64,000 nucleotides of DNA, from NCBI GenBank assembly GCA_001599755.1, contig BCHX01000008.1:2542001-2606000 (forward strand), given 5' to 3'. Positions 1-11,320 of this stretch are shown one piece after another. Made by a program: the position numbers and the translations under genes. Each line of letters opens with the position of its first letter. Position 1 is the stretch's first letter. The notes beneath the pieces are model-generated. The model was given only the letters and a program-made list of their open reading frames with translations. It searched no databases and was not told where the DNA came from. Source of the DNA: Gliomastix tumulicola (lineage: Eukaryota > Ascomycota > Sordariomycetes > Hypocreales > Bionectriaceae).

Positions 1-32
1 CTCATTCAGTCCCAGTGTCACTCCTGACCAGC

Positions 33-2975
33 TCAAGAAAGGTCCATCTTGTCCGTGAGGAGCCCTCCCACGGCATCAACCCACTTGTCCACCTCGCCCT
101 CACCGACCTGCCCCTCCATCCACATGACCGCCTTGTCCACAATCATCTCCCACGCCTCCTTCTGCTCGGCAAGTCTGTTCTTCAGGAACGCGATCGCGAT
201 CGCTGTCGCCACGAGGTCGTCGCCGCCGTCGTGCTTGAGGCCGGCTGCCTCGATGGCCTTCTTTGCCTCAGCTGCGGTGATGCCCGTCACCTCCTCCAAC
301 TCGCTGCTGAGAGACCACTGTCCAGAGAAGGCCTGACCAGAGGCAATGATCTGGAGAGGATCCTGGGGACGAGCTGGTTCTGGCTCAGACGATGCCTCAG
401 CCGAAGAGCTGAGGTCAAAGGCCCTAGTATCACTACCCTTGCTCTGCCTAGCCCTAGCCTTGAACTTCTTCGCGGAAGCCGGCGGCGGGGGGGCGAAAGA
501 CGGCGCAGGGGAGGCCCCAAGCAGTGTCCCTCCAGGCGCAGCGACCGCCGCAGATGGCAAAGTCCCTCCATAGTCGAAGCCAATGTCATTCTCATCGACC
601 TGGGCTGCGAAGCTCCGTCTAGAGGATCCAAGTCCCGGGTCCGCGAGACTCGACCTAGCAAAAGACGACGATCTCCGTGTCGAACTCATTGATCGCGCGT
701 CGCTAGGGTAACCATACGGCTGTGCAATGGAGGCTCCTCCGAAAGCCGCAGCTGCCATGGTAGCTGGGGCAGAAGGCATGGCAAAGAAACGACCTCCACC
801 TCCACCTCTACGGGCAAGTTCGATGTTCGGTGCGGACGCCGTCTGGACCTCGATCTCCACATCCCCGTCTCCAGCGGTAGCCTTGTCCGCGTCATTCTGC
901 TTGTCGTCTTGCACTGCGACAAACGAGCACCACTTCCCTCCAACCTGAAACTTGACACCGAGCCGGACGGCCTCACGCTCAACCATGTCCGAGAAGTGGC
1001 CCTCAAACTCCGCCTTGAGGAGCTTTCCCTTCTTGGACTTGGCCTGGGAAATCCAACCGCGCCCTTCCTCCAGCTCCTTGACGGCCTTTCGGGCAGCAAG
1101 CTGGTGGATAGTCTCACCCGGCTCTGGAAGCACAGTGACAGGGATCTCGAGCTCGAGCGGGCCATGGGCGGAGGTGGCCTTGAGCAGCACCGAGGCAGGA
1201 ATGCGCTTCGAAATGGTGTCGTCATCTCCCGACAGCAGGACATAGACAGTGGTACGGTTGAAAGGAAAGAGGGGTGGGATGGAGGCCGGGGCCTGCAGAT
1301 ACCTCGGCGTCTCAATGGGAGGAAGGTGGTCGTACTTCTGCTTGTGGTCAGGCTTGGCCGTCTTCGTGATGTCGGTGTCATCCTTGGCCGAAGTATCAAA
1401 CAGAGAGATGACTTTCTTGCCGAGGCCCTGCTTGGGAGGCGTAGAGACCACAAGCGCATCCCGAACCTTCTCAATGAGCTCGAATTCGTCATCCGAGGTA
1501 CTCTCCGCCGCCGCTCCTCCCTTGTACTTGATCTCGAGTGTGTAGTCATTGATGTGAGGCGAGAGAGCGCCCTTGAGCATGCGCACAACCTTCTTGTCCA
1601 TCTTCTCGTCATCGCTCACGGTCTGGGCAAACCCATTGCCTGCCCTGGCGACGCCCTCGATCAGCGCGTGGCTGGCACCTCGTCCGATTCCGAGCGTGAA
1701 GAGGCGAATGGCACCCTTGCTGTCCTGGACCTTGTCGTTGATCAGACCAAAGAGCTTGTCCTGGTCCCAGATCTCGCCATCAGTCAGCAGGAACACCTCC
1801 AGATTCATGTCCTTGTACCTCTGCTTGAAGGTGTCCTCAAGAGGCTTGTACATCTGTGTTCCGCCAAAGTCGCCAGCAAAGGTCTTGACGTGCTTCGAGG
1901 CCGTGTCGAGCGTCTCCTGGCTGTACGTCTTCGATTTAGGCCAGAGGAACTCGTGTCTGCTGCCAAAGCTGCAGATGTTGAACTTGACACCCACGGGCAG
2001 GGAGCGCAAGAAGACATTGAGGGCGCTGACGAGGTTGTCGATTTTGCTTCCCGCCATGCTGCCACTGCGATCGCAGACAAAGACGATCTCGGGCTTGTCG
2101 GCGGGGATGGTGAACTTGGGGACGAGGGTGGCCATGAGGGCGCGTTGGTTGGGGATGGTGGGGNGGTTCTCCAGGACGGCGCTGGGTTCGCCCAGCTTCG
2201 TGGCCGTGATCTGGAGGATGAAGTCCTTGTCCAGGTCTGTTGAGCCGATGGACAGGCTGGCAGAAGCCCGCTGCAGTGACGGCTCGTCGCTGTCGACGTT
2301 TGACTTCGAAGAGAAGCCGATCTGTACGGAGATGGGATGGGATGGCGACTGGACGGATTTGATGGCCGCGCCGTTGGGCATCTCAGCATCGACCGTCACC
2401 TCGAAGCCAGTGTCTCTCGTCCTGACAGTGTTGGCAGATCCGGTGAGGACCTCATGTTCGCCGTAGCGTGGCGATATGCTCGTGGGGATGGTGAAGCGCA
2501 GACCGTCGACCTCGGCGTCGTGCTTCAGCTCGCCGAGATACGTCAGCTCGACACGGACCTCCTTGCCGGCGGGGACCTTGCCAATCTTTGTGGTGAAGAC
2601 GTCGGCGGCATCGAGCGACTGCTCCATCAGGCCTGCCGTCTGGCCCTGGGCGACGGCATCGTTGTAGGTCTGCTTGGCCTCCTGGCGCTCCTTGACGACG
2701 CCGTGGATGACGCGGTCGCCGACGGTGCAGGTGAAGGAGACGACAGAGACGCCGTCGTAGAGGGGGAACTGGTAGACGAGCTCCTCCAGGGTGGAGTCTT
2801 TATTGGGGTTGGCGAATGTCTGTGTGAGGGTGGTGCGCGAGGCGTTGTTGAGGATGGTGGTGTGAGCCTTCACGGAGAGGAGAGGCACGTATTTGCGGAC
2901 CGACGAGATGATGACCCAGCAGCCGCAGTAGGGCAGGCGACGATAGTCCGGGGTCCAGACCTGGTAGCCGACCAT
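33..2975 (-). CDS. VIT and von Willebrand factor A domain protein (single exon, 980 aa)
   Basis: One uninterrupted ORF of 980 codons. An N-terminal VIT domain (about residues 30-165) has the family pattern of a repeated Phe/Tyr-rich beta core and the 'VVKERQEAKQTYNDAVAQG' block. It is followed by a VWA domain (about 295-470) whose metal-binding MIDAS motif DRSGS starts at residue 302. The C-terminal half has a basic/Ser-rich linker, Pro/Ala-rich low complexity and a conserved-looking helical tail (about 880-980). The architecture matches fungal homologues of inter-alpha-trypsin-inhibitor heavy chain/VWA5-type proteins. No signal peptide is obvious, so a cytosolic protein-interaction role is inferred; the substrate or partner is unknown. 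One ambiguous base (N at 2164) leaves residue 271 undetermined. The start at 2975 is the first Met of the open frame; it sits just before the VIT region, so it is plausible. Confidence 0.9.
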   Translation of the reverse strand: MVGYQVWTPDYRRLPYCGCWVIISSVRKYVPLLSVKAHTTILNNASRTTLTQTFANPNKDSTLEELVYQFPLYDGVSVVSFTCTVGDRVIHGVVKERQEAKQTYNDAVAQGQTAGLMEQSLDAADVFTTKIGKVPAGKEVRVELTYLGELKHDAEVDGLRFTIPTSISPRYGEHEVLTGSANTVRTRDTGFEVTVDAEMPNGAAIKSVQSPSHPISVQIGFSSKSNVDSDEPSLQRASASLSIGSTDLDKDFILQITATKLGEPSAVLENXPTIPNQRALMATLVPKFTIPADKPEIVFVCDRSGSMAGSKIDNLVSALNVFLRSLPVGVKFNICSFGSRHEFLWPKSKTYSQETLDTASKHVKTFAGDFGGTQMYKPLEDTFKQRYKDMNLEVFLLTDGEIWDQDKLFGLINDKVQDSKGAIRLFTLGIGRGASHALIEGVARAGNGFAQTVSDDEKMDKKVVRMLKGALSPHINDYTLEIKYKGGAAAESTSDDEFELIEKVRDALVVSTPPKQGLGKKVISLFDTSAKDDTDITKTAKPDHKQKYDHLPPIETPRYLQAPASIPPLFPFNRTTVYVLLSGDDDTISKRIPASVLLKATSAHGPLELEIPVTVLPEPGETIHQLAARKAVKELEEGRGWISQAKSKKGKLLKAEFEGHFSDMVEREAVRLGVKFQVGGKWCSFVAVQDDKQNDADKATAGDGDVEIEVQTASAPNIELARRGGGGGRFFAMPSAPATMAAAAFGGASIAQPYGYPSDARSMSSTRRSSSFARSSLADPGLGSSRRSFAAQVDENDIGFDYGGTLPSAAVAAPGGTLLGASPAPSFAPPPPASAKKFKARARQSKGSDTRAFDLSSSAEASSEPEPARPQDPLQIIASGQAFSGQWSLSSELEEVTGITAAEAKKAIEAAGLKHDGGDDLVATAIAIAFLKNRLAEQKEAWEMIVDKAVMWMEGQVGEGEVDKWVDAVGGLLTDKMDLS

Positions 2976-4637
2976 GATGGGCGATGGCTGGCGATGGTGT
3001 GCTGGCTGGGTAGATGGCGAAGGGGATGGTGTTGGAGAGAGAACGTCGGCGTTGGTGGTTGTTTGTAGGAGGGTTCAAAGGATGAGGCTGTAATGATGAC
3101 GTTGTTCGGTGCGGCGAACAATCCAGATGGCGGTGCAAGTGCAAGTGCGACTGCTGTAACTGCCTTTTTGTGGTTCGCTGATGGCTCCTTCCTAATCAGC
3201 GGCAAGTGCAAAGAACGAATCGATGGATCGATAAGGTAGTGAGGATGATGATTACGATGATGAAGATGGTAGGATTGAAAATGAGGAGAAGGGGATGTGG
3301 TAGCTGTTCTTATAGGCGATTGTCTGTCAGGCAACACATGCACAAGCCCCTCACCGTGGCAGACGGTGAGGCGTTTGCTCTATCCAACGGCTTCTAACCG
3401 CACTGATCTCGCCGGGCTGGAGATTTGGGTGTCACAGAGGAGTCATCACCAGCACGAGGCGCGGACTTGCACATTGGTGCCTGAGTGGCGCTCTTGGCAA
3501 TCTTGAACCTGCATCTGCCTATCTGGGGATGCGTCAGGTATTCGTACGATAGGGAGGATATCGTCTCTTGATCCTGGTCGTTGATCCTGAATTGTGAGTC
3601 TGGCCCTCAGGGCTTCTTCACTAGCTCGTTCAGCTGAGGCTCTCCGCTGGAAGTAGTTCGTGGGAATTTACAGTGGGCGAGTGAACTGAAGAAAGCCTGG
3701 AGTGAGGGGTCGTCAGTGCTAGGCCGGGGCGGGTTAGCGCCATGCACAATTGAAAGGCCCCTGGACCTCATCGAACGCGCTGACGAACTGATTGACGAAG
3801 CAATAGACAGACGGACTGCCGGTTGACAGCAGCAGCCTGTTCATTTGAACGTAGTTGACTGTCTGCCTGCCTGCCTGCCTGTCTGTCTATCGCTTTATCC
3901 CATCTTCATTCATCTGCACCCCCACTCGATCAGGCCACCCGACATCATCCATCCCTCATCGCTTTCAACAAACCAGGCCAAGCATTCCAGTGGAGCTTCG
4001 CGTTGTGGCAGTGTCGCGACCGTCGTTGCCTACTCGCCGCCACCAACTGCGCCCGACAACCAGGATGAGACGGCCATTTATCTCGTCCCCTTTTCCCCCG
4101 TCCCTTGATCCATCTCGTCCCCGCCGCGACTCGCCTCGCTCTCGCTCCCTCGCCGGCGTTTGAATCCCCCCGCCGGACCAACAGGCCACATCATCACCAG
4201 CCCGGGTGACATTTTCGCCGAAAAGAGTTACCCTGCACCTCGCGCAGGCAAAACATCCACCCAGCCTACCACCTACTTCCTAGCCGTCATAGACTCGAAG
4301 CGGTTAATGATTGCGCGGCGCGAACTGGGCGTGGCGCAGTGGCGGCCAAGGGTCAGGAATCCATCCGACAATGGATTGCAACGCTCGCCGCGAGGGAAAA
4401 AAAGGGGTGTAGGAGCGAGTGCGAGTCGCGGTTAATTGACTTCACCCTATGTCCGACGGCATCACGAGATCCGTTTCCCTTGCTGGCGGTGAGGATGTAT
4501 AACATGCGCAGCGTGTCCAAACTCAACCGTCTCGATGTGACCTGTCTCGCTGACCAAACCAGATCGTCACTTTGTTGGTAACGAAACGCAGACTTGAACC
4601 AGGATAAGCACCTTATTTCGTCTCCAATATCTCCAGC
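2976..4637. other. intergenic, divergent promoter region
   Basis: Lies between the VIT/VWA gene (-) and the dehydrogenase (+). It contains only short overlapping ORFs on both strands with no recognisable family. It includes a CTGY tetranucleotide tract near 3859 and C/T-rich stretches typical of fungal promoters. No gene is seen. Confidence 0.6.
3859..3888. repeat. CTGY tetranucleotide microsatellite
   Basis: About seven tandem units of CTGC or CTGT. The same repeat family recurs near 9.7, 11.3, 12.6 and 15.4 kb. Confidence 0.9.
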
Positions 4638-5597
4638 ATGGCAAAGACCTCCCACAAGTCCGTCTCCTTCCACCCCGAGAAGGACATCCCCTCTCTCGCT
4701 GGTCGCGTGATCCTCATCACCGGCGCCAGCGACGGCCTAGGGAGACAGGCCGTCCTTGAGTACGCCCGACACAACCCGGCGCATATCTGGCTCGCCGTCC
4801 GGAACCAGCCCAAGGCCGAGGCCGTCGTCGCGGACGTCCGCCGGCGCCTCGCCGCGTCCTTCACGGGTGCCATCTCCGTCGTGCACTGTGACCTGTCCTC
4901 GTTGGAGTCCGTTAGGGAGGCCGCCCTGACGGTCCTCGGCGCGTCCGAACGTCTGGACATCCTCATGCTCAACGCGGGTGTCATGGCCGTCGACCCCGGC
5001 CTCACAGACGACGGCTACGAGACGCACTTCGGCACAAACTTCCTCGGCCACGCGCTCCTCCTCGCGCTCCTCACCCCGCTGCTGCAGACCACCACCCTCC
5101 TCCCCGACGCCGACCCCCGCGTCGTCATGGTCTCGTCGGACCTGCACGCCATGGCCCCGGCCGACGAGGGCATCCGCTTCGACTCCCTGCGCCGCCCTGC
5201 CACCGACGACGCGACACCTTACTCACTGTACGGCCAGAGCGAGCTCGCCGTCATCCTGCTGGCGCGGCGCATGGCGAGGGTGTACCCGCGCTTCAAGACC
5301 GTCGCCGTGCACCCGGGCTCCGTGCAGACGGAGCTGCTGACGAAGGGTACGGGGACCAAGACGGTCGCTAGTGCTTTGTCGAGGATGTTCCGGCACGGCA
5401 GCGGCGACGCACAGTCGATCGAGCATGGCGTGCGGAACCAGCTCTGGGCGTCGGTGGCAGACGGCGTGCGGTCCGGGGAGTATTACGTGCCGGTTGGCGT
5501 GCCTGACGCGGGGAGCGAGTGGTCGAAGGATGATTTTCTGGCGATGGAGCTGTGGCACTGGACGCACGCGGAGCTTGAGCCGTTTATGCAGACCTAG
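4638..5597 (+). CDS. short-chain dehydrogenase/reductase (retinol dehydrogenase/WW-oxidoreductase-like), catalytic Lys replaced by Glu
   Basis: Intronless, 319 aa, a full-length classical/extended SDR. The Rossmann nucleotide-binding motif TGASDGLG is at residues 28-35, the acidic site CDLSS is near 84, NAG is at 112-114 and the catalytic-Ser strand VMVSS ends at 167. The active-site tyrosine is Tyr198 in YGQSE. The expected YxxxK motif therefore ends in Glu202 (codon GAG at 5241-5243) instead of Lys, one base change from AAG. The rest of the fold, including the PGSVQTELL segment after the active site, is intact. Family members reduce or oxidise hydroxyl/keto groups with NAD(P)(H). With the Lys lost, activity may be weak or absent, or the protein may be a pseudoenzyme. 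Substrate unknown; the neighbours give no pathway context. Confidence 0.9.
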   Translation: MAKTSHKSVSFHPEKDIPSLAGRVILITGASDGLGRQAVLEYARHNPAHIWLAVRNQPKAEAVVADVRRRLAASFTGAISVVHCDLSSLESVREAALTVLGASERLDILMLNAGVMAVDPGLTDDGYETHFGTNFLGHALLLALLTPLLQTTTLLPDADPRVVMVSSDLHAMAPADEGIRFDSLRRPATDDATPYSLYGQSELAVILLARRMARVYPRFKTVAVHPGSVQTELLTKGTGTKTVASALSRMFRHGSGDAQSIEHGVRNQLWASVADGVRSGEYYVPVGVPDAGSEWSKDDFLAMELWHWTHAELEPFMQT

Positions 5598-6020
5598 TTC
5601 TCCCGCACTGCACGTCCAAGGAGCGTCTCTTACGAAAATTCAATGTATCCATAATATCAAGCGTATAAATAAGTTGATCAACCTTCGGTTTAAGCTCCCA
5701 CGATTGGGCCCGAGGAGGGATCAGGTCCTCGGCCTGGCTCTCCCGACAGCACAGCAGCAGTACGCTCCTCGTCGATGTTCATTTCTATTAAGTATCTATC
5801 TGAGCGATGATTTATTCGCAATTATACCTATATGACTTTGCCCCGACTCTGATTGATATGTCGCGGAGCACACACTCATGGGTAAACGGGAGACCAGAGC
5901 TTACATGAAGTCGTGACGTCAAGACATCCGCCACGCAAGATCGACGACATCACCAGGTATGCTACCTACTAGTATTTTTACACCCATCATGCACCTGAAC
6001 TTTTCATACTCGTCAAATCA
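5598..6020. other. intergenic, tandem genes
   Basis: 3' flank of the dehydrogenase and promoter of the NTF2-like gene. It is AT-richer than the coding DNA around it. No gene is seen. Confidence 0.6.
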
Positions 6021-6842
6021 ATGAAGGCCATCAGTCGCATCTCAACACGTTCGTCAGCGATCTCCCTCATCCGAGCCTCGCAGTCGCCCACTGTCCACTC
6101 ACGCATACCATTTACCACCAGCACACCACGCAGCATCATGGCCACCAACGCACCCCAAGCACCTGCTCACTCCGACAAGCCTGTCGCCAACCAGGCCCTC
6201 TCCTTCACTTCACTTGGTGTCAAGAACACCAACGTCAATACCGCCCCCGGAATCACCCTCAACGACCAACAGCAGCTCGCCGTCGGCTCAGTCCTCGACG
6301 TATGAGCATACCCCTCCTCACCTAGCTTTGATCTGATACTGACTATGACAGCTCTTCGAGGGCCGCCCCTCCCTCAAACACCTCTCCCTCTGGTCTCCCC
6401 AAGCCATCTTCCAGGACCCCATCGCCCTCGCCCAGGGCTACGACCAGTTCGCCGCCCAGTGGTACGGTCTCCCCGCGCTCTTCCACCCCATCACCATCCA
6501 GTCGCACCGCGTCACCGACGGCGGGAATCCCGTCTCACTCGAGCTGAGCAACAAGTACGTGCTCAAGGGCGTGGGCAAGGAGCAGGTCATGAACAGCGTC
6601 GTGCGGATCTGGCTCGGGGAGGACGGGCGGATCGAGAAGGTGGAGGATCGATGGAATGATAAGCTGCCTGAGGGAGGTATTAGTGAGGTGAGTACCTATT
6701 CTTCCCTTGTTTCATTTGGGTGGACGTTGACGAGAGGCAGGCTTTTCGGAAGCTGAATGCGAAGGTGACGCCGAACTTGGTCAAGGTGCCTAAGACGGAG
6801 GAAGAGGATAAGGAGATGATGGCGAAGAGGAATGAGAACTAG
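6021..6842 (+). CDS. NTF2-like (SnoaL-type) fungal protein with probable mitochondrial leader, 3 exons
   Basis: Exons 6021-6299, 6352-6687 and 6741-6842 give 238 aa. Both introns are in phase 0 and short (52 and 53 nt), with GTATGA...ACAG and GTGAGT...GCAG ends. The first 40 residues are rich in Ser, Arg and Ile and lack acids, as in mitochondrial presequences; a second Met at 6138 (MATNAPQAP) could start a non-imported form. The body (about residues 85-205) has the NTF2-like signature: 'LFEGRPSLKHLSLW', then 'FQDPIALAQGYDQFAAQWYGL', and a strand-rich half ending in 'KVEDRWNDKLPEGG'. Fungal relatives are uncharacterised, so the function is unknown. Ligand binding in the cone-shaped pocket is a family-based inference. 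Confidence 0.8.
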
Positions 6843-8115
6843 GGTGCTCATCACATCTTTTATTCATGTACTACTTCTGATCGCAGTCTACGTGGTAATG
6901 CCATATCCTTCACACACCCTAAAGCAGCCACTTGAGACTCTGGCATCAAGTTTGGTCGCAGCTCTGCCGATCCATTTAACATGAGAGTGCCGCAGCCTGT
7001 CATCCCATGTCGCGACGCCAAATTCACCCATGATCGTTCGTCCGTGCCTCCGCGATGACTCGGCATCTAGAAGACTCCCAACTGAGGTGTCTAGGTCGTC
7101 ATGCTGTGCCATCTTAGTTCCGATCCCTTGCGGTCGTAGGGCCCCCTGCCTGGACCATCTGCTTCTCCTCAACCAGGGCATCCAGATAGCTCCCAGGACT
7201 CAAGAGAGTCTCGGAAGAACTCTAGTTTGTCTGCACAGCTTGGGTTCGGAGATTGCTGCCTATGCACCATCGGAAAAGGAGAGAAAACGTATTGGAAGAA
7301 CTCACCTCTGGGGAGAATCTACAGCCTCTAGCTGATAGGTGCGAACAGGATGAGGAACTCGTCTTGCTCGTCTTGCTCGTCTCTGCGAAGGGGCATCGTC
7401 TAAGTAGCCCGAGGTACTGAGAGACACACAGACGGATATTGTCTATGCAGGAGTTGGGTCGAGCCGAATAGTTGTGCAAGTCTCCGCCCCGACAGTCGAT
7501 CTTATCATCAAGTTGAATCAGCCACATGGTTAGACGACCAAGCGTCGTCAGTATGTCAAGATCCCATTTAGCGTAGATCCTAAGCCCTAGTCAACATTGT
7601 CGACATTGTAGAATGTGAGTGTTTGTTTCATCACTTTACCTGGCGTAGAGTTGAGGATAGTCATGGCTCAAGAAGGTACGATACGTCTGCTCGTCAGGCG
7701 CCAGTCTACAGAAATTCTGTAATCTTACGTCGACGTACACCTACAAAAGAGCAGGTCTCCATAGTACCTCTTCAAGTCTTGCGACAGAACGTCGCGGAAG
7801 GCCTCATAGTGCTTGTTGATGCCCAGACCCCAACTACCGATAATGTGGTCCAAGTTGGGAAGAGGTATCCTATCCTTCTGCCGGGGAGAGACCGGCTCTT
7901 GAGTACTGACAGTTTTCGATTGATGTTCACCTATACCGGCCGTTTTCTGTCTGATATTATCGGGAGCGGGAGTCCCAGGTTAAGACATGCTGACTTTCTT
8001 GATTATCGGTACGATGAAGCAAAGATTTTAGATACTCGTCTAACTGAAATGGTACTGACACTATAGGCGGCTTCTCTATCCTTTTTATAAAGCCGAGGGC
8101 TCTCTCTACAGAATT
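6843..8115. other. gene-free decayed DNA upstream of P450 relic
   Basis: Short ORFs only, none recognised. Because a P450 relic follows on the same strand, part of this stretch may be its unrecognisable 5' half, but I could not align any P450 N-terminal or C-helix motif here. Confidence 0.4.
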
Positions 8116-8745
8116 ATTTCTTCCTCGAGAGTTGATCTACCAGGAGAATCAGCTCTTCGATCTCTCCGTGACAACTTGCTCGGGTATCTTGTTAGCGGTC
8201 AAGACTTGACTCACGCCACTCTCAGCTTCTGTAAAAACAATCTTATCTATAGGTACAGAGATACTGGTATCACTAACAAAGGGAACAGTGGTGAAGTATC
8301 CGAGCGAGCAGCAGCAGGCCCAGAACAGGCTACGAACTGCGCTATTCGAAGCTCACGCCGACGACCACGCCCATAACCCAACCGAGAACCCAACCTCCAA
8401 GATATCCTCAAGACCAAGATCCCCTACCTAGACGCCTTCGTCGAAGAAATCCTCCACTGGAAGAACCTCTCCCTAGCTTTCAACAGACTGACACTCGAGG
8501 ACCTTACCATCTTCGGCCACCACGTCCCCAAGGGCGCCATGACCATCTTCGCCAGCGGGCCGAGGATGTGTTGGGGCAGATGGCTTGCGCACCTTGAGAT
8601 GCGGCTAGCGTCACGCTCTTTATTTGGAATTTTGCGTTTGAGAAGCTGCCAGCTGACTTGCATGATTGGGGGGATGAGGATGTATAGAAGGCGGACATGT
8701 CATATTGCCTTTTTCGTTAGTTGGACGCTGTGCAACCAATAATAT
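8116..8745 (+). pseudogene. cytochrome P450 relic (frameshifts and internal deletion)
   Basis: Pieces of a P450 run in order on the + strand. The I-helix is read at 8176-8230 (GYLVSGQDLTHATLSF, equivalent of AGxDT). A still-recognisable intron of 58 nt follows (8231-8288) with GT, ACTAAC branch site and CAG. Next is a segment 'VKYPSEQQQAQNRLRTALF', then, after a one-base frameshift near 8395, 'IPYLDAFVEEILHW', the K-helix region in which the ExxR Arg is lost. The frame then runs from 'VPKGAMTIF' straight into the heme-Cys motif FASGPRMCWG (8548-8577). The roughly 60 residues normally between these are missing. After a second frameshift near 8610 comes the terminal strand region and a stop near 8679. 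It cannot encode a working enzyme. The N-terminal half was not found. Confidence 0.8.
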
Positions 8746-9682
8746 CAGCACAGCATTGTTCTAGATTTACAATGTGTCGACTCATGGCAACCCCGCGGAG
8801 GTAGATTGAATAACTCAACAATGGATCCTTCACTCGAGAAGGACAATAGACCGGTCGTTGAAGGTGTCATGAGCCGAACGAGTATATGACTTGGAAAAGA
8901 TCCCTCGTCATATTGGAGCATTCAACAGCTTGACATTGAACATCGAGCCAGTGATGAGGATCGTGAGGCAAGGCGATACTTGGCGCAAGAAAGGGCCGGT
9001 CCCAAATACAAACACACATAGTGCTTCTAGACTAATAATGCCTATCACTATCATCACGATATGCCGCAGCTACCATCAGATCCAGCGGTCCCAACAGCGG
9101 CTTTTCAGCTTAGTCCCTCATATACACCCATAAAACAAATTCTGAGCGGCCTAGACTGTGATGGAATCATACAAAAACAATATTAGCATCACTGGTAAGT
9201 AAGAAGACGAACGGACTAGACCACAGCTCCTTCTCATCAAAACAGGATCAGAACGTGCTTTTATTGACGGATGGCTCTAATCAGCCATCACCGAAAAGTG
9301 CAATTATTGCCCTCGACTCAGGTGAGGCGCACGTTCTAGACTCTCCCCGATCAGCGATCGAGGGACTTTGTTCCTGTTCCATCCTCCTCGAGCCCCGTGA
9401 CTTGTCAGAGCCGCATGCACCCTTCATGCGTGCCCTTCTCGATTGGTGCGTAAGACTCCTGAATCCCTTTTTTCCCCCTTTCTTGCCTTTTGCGTAACAC
9501 CGCCTGGACCCCGTAAGCACGGCGATGAACAAAAAGAGAAAAAAGAAAAAAAAAGTCCAGGGGTCTCGGCCGCCGGCGACTTTCAACAACACGGCCGAAG
9601 CCCGCCCGGTGCTGTCGGCGGGCTCGAGCGTGCCATTGAATGGTCCGTGTGACCGAACTGACTGAGCTACTGACTCACTGAA

Positions 9683-9700
9683 AGACAGACAGACAGACAG
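9683..9700. repeat. AGAC tetranucleotide tract
   Basis: Tandem AGAC units, complementary in motif to the CTGT units near 3.86 kb. Confidence 0.85.
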
Positions 9701-11294
9701 AATAGACAGTCCGGTAAGGCTGCTTCCGTGAAGACTTTCGATGAGACATGTCACCCACATCCATTTCTTAGTCACCGCACGTTCATGCATAAGTGAACCA
9801 GTTAAGAGGGTGTAGTGGTTCTCGACCGCGCCCCAGACCGGCAGCAGACCATCATGATGACCGTGCAGATACCAGAAACCAACGAATGAATGGATCCCCC
9901 GCCCTCCCTCCGGGGCGCCTGGGGGATCAACAGACATAAGCCTTATGGGTGGTAAGAGATAGAGAGCAACAGCAGCACATCGGGGGCGCACGCGCCTCTC
10001 ACTTGATAGGCAATATCCAGACGGGCCAAGAATGGGGGTTGTCTTAGCTGAGGCCGCCTGCTGCTCCCTCCCTTCCCTTTCTTACCGGCGGCCGATTCCT
10101 TCCTGTGCCACTGCCGCAGTAGGTCCGATGCGGACGAAAGAAAGCGCCCTAGAGGAAAAAGAAAGGGGGAGAGAGAAAAAAAGCCCGGCCGGCCGCAGAT
10201 CGAAGTCCTGCTGCTATGATCCAGAGAAACGAAGAAGAAGAAGAAAAAGGCCTCTTTTTTGGCCCCCAGATGCCCTCCAACATGCTGGGCGCAATTCTCC
10301 CATCTCCGCGCGTGCCGGCTGCCCACCAGCCAATGAAGTGCCGGGCGTGCGTCAGGGCAATTTGCATCGGAAGCCGGGTTCATGGCAATCGCAGGGCAGA
10401 TTTCCATGTTGGCCGACCGTGTTTCACGTCATCTGCAGCATGCTTCACATGCGGCAGTCCGCACACACGCGCGGGCGCCGAGCTTCTTGCATCTCGGCCG
10501 TATGCGACTCTGTGGCGGAGGAGATGGACTGACTGATGGTGTGCAGCAGTGTCAGTGTCACCCACACCAACACGGCTGTTATCTCTCTTGCACTTTTGAT
10601 TATGTTATGGCCTTCTTTTCCTTTCTTGCACTTGACAGTCGTTTCTGTCTGATGGCCCGTGCCTGGTGATGGTGAGCTTCAGCTTCCCCTTGGCCGTGCG
10701 ACTAGACCGGGATGGGTGGAAGGATTGTCTTAGACTCAGGGTCGTGGAACGGGAGAGCGATGCTAGGAGACAAGGGAAGGGAGAGAGAGGGGGGGGTCTG
10801 CTGAATTCCAGGCGGATGCCAGATTTTGGCACGCCCTGACGAACCAACTGATCGGGTCGGTTTTAATCGGTGCCTTCTGTGCAGGCCGTCCGCTGACTCT
10901 TTGGCAGAAGCAAGTCTGTGCGAGAGAGAGTGACAGGTGTCTCTTCCGACGACGTAGCTCGGAAAGAACAGCCCATCTTCGTCGCCCCCTCTCTCTATCC
11001 TCGCATCGATGATGCCCATCGACATGCACTTCATTTACACGAATGATGACAAACCGCTCGGATAATTCCTGCAGCTCCATCGATGACGAAGAAGTCGGAT
11101 GGGGTGTGGGCTGGAACGCAGCAGGGGATGGCGCTGCAGTAGCACGAGCAACGGGAATAAAAAGAAGGCCATTTTTATTTTATTTTACACTTTCAGAGAC
11201 AGGGCCCCTTGTGCATCGTGATGAGCAGTTGAATCGGTGTGACAAGTGATCGGGCGAAGGATTGGTTCTTTGTGTCTTGTTCGAAGACGTGGCA

Positions 11295-11320
11295 TGCCTG
11301 CCTGCCTGCCTGCCTGCCTT
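11295..11320. repeat. TGCC tetranucleotide microsatellite
   Basis: Six tandem TGCC units, in the gene-free DNA upstream of the bHLH gene. Confidence 0.9.

Noticed and set aside
909..2243. Long + strand ORF of 444 codons opposite the VIT/VWA gene
   Set aside because: It is the antisense shadow of a conserved coding region; no family features, and the opposite strand carries VIT and VWA motifs.
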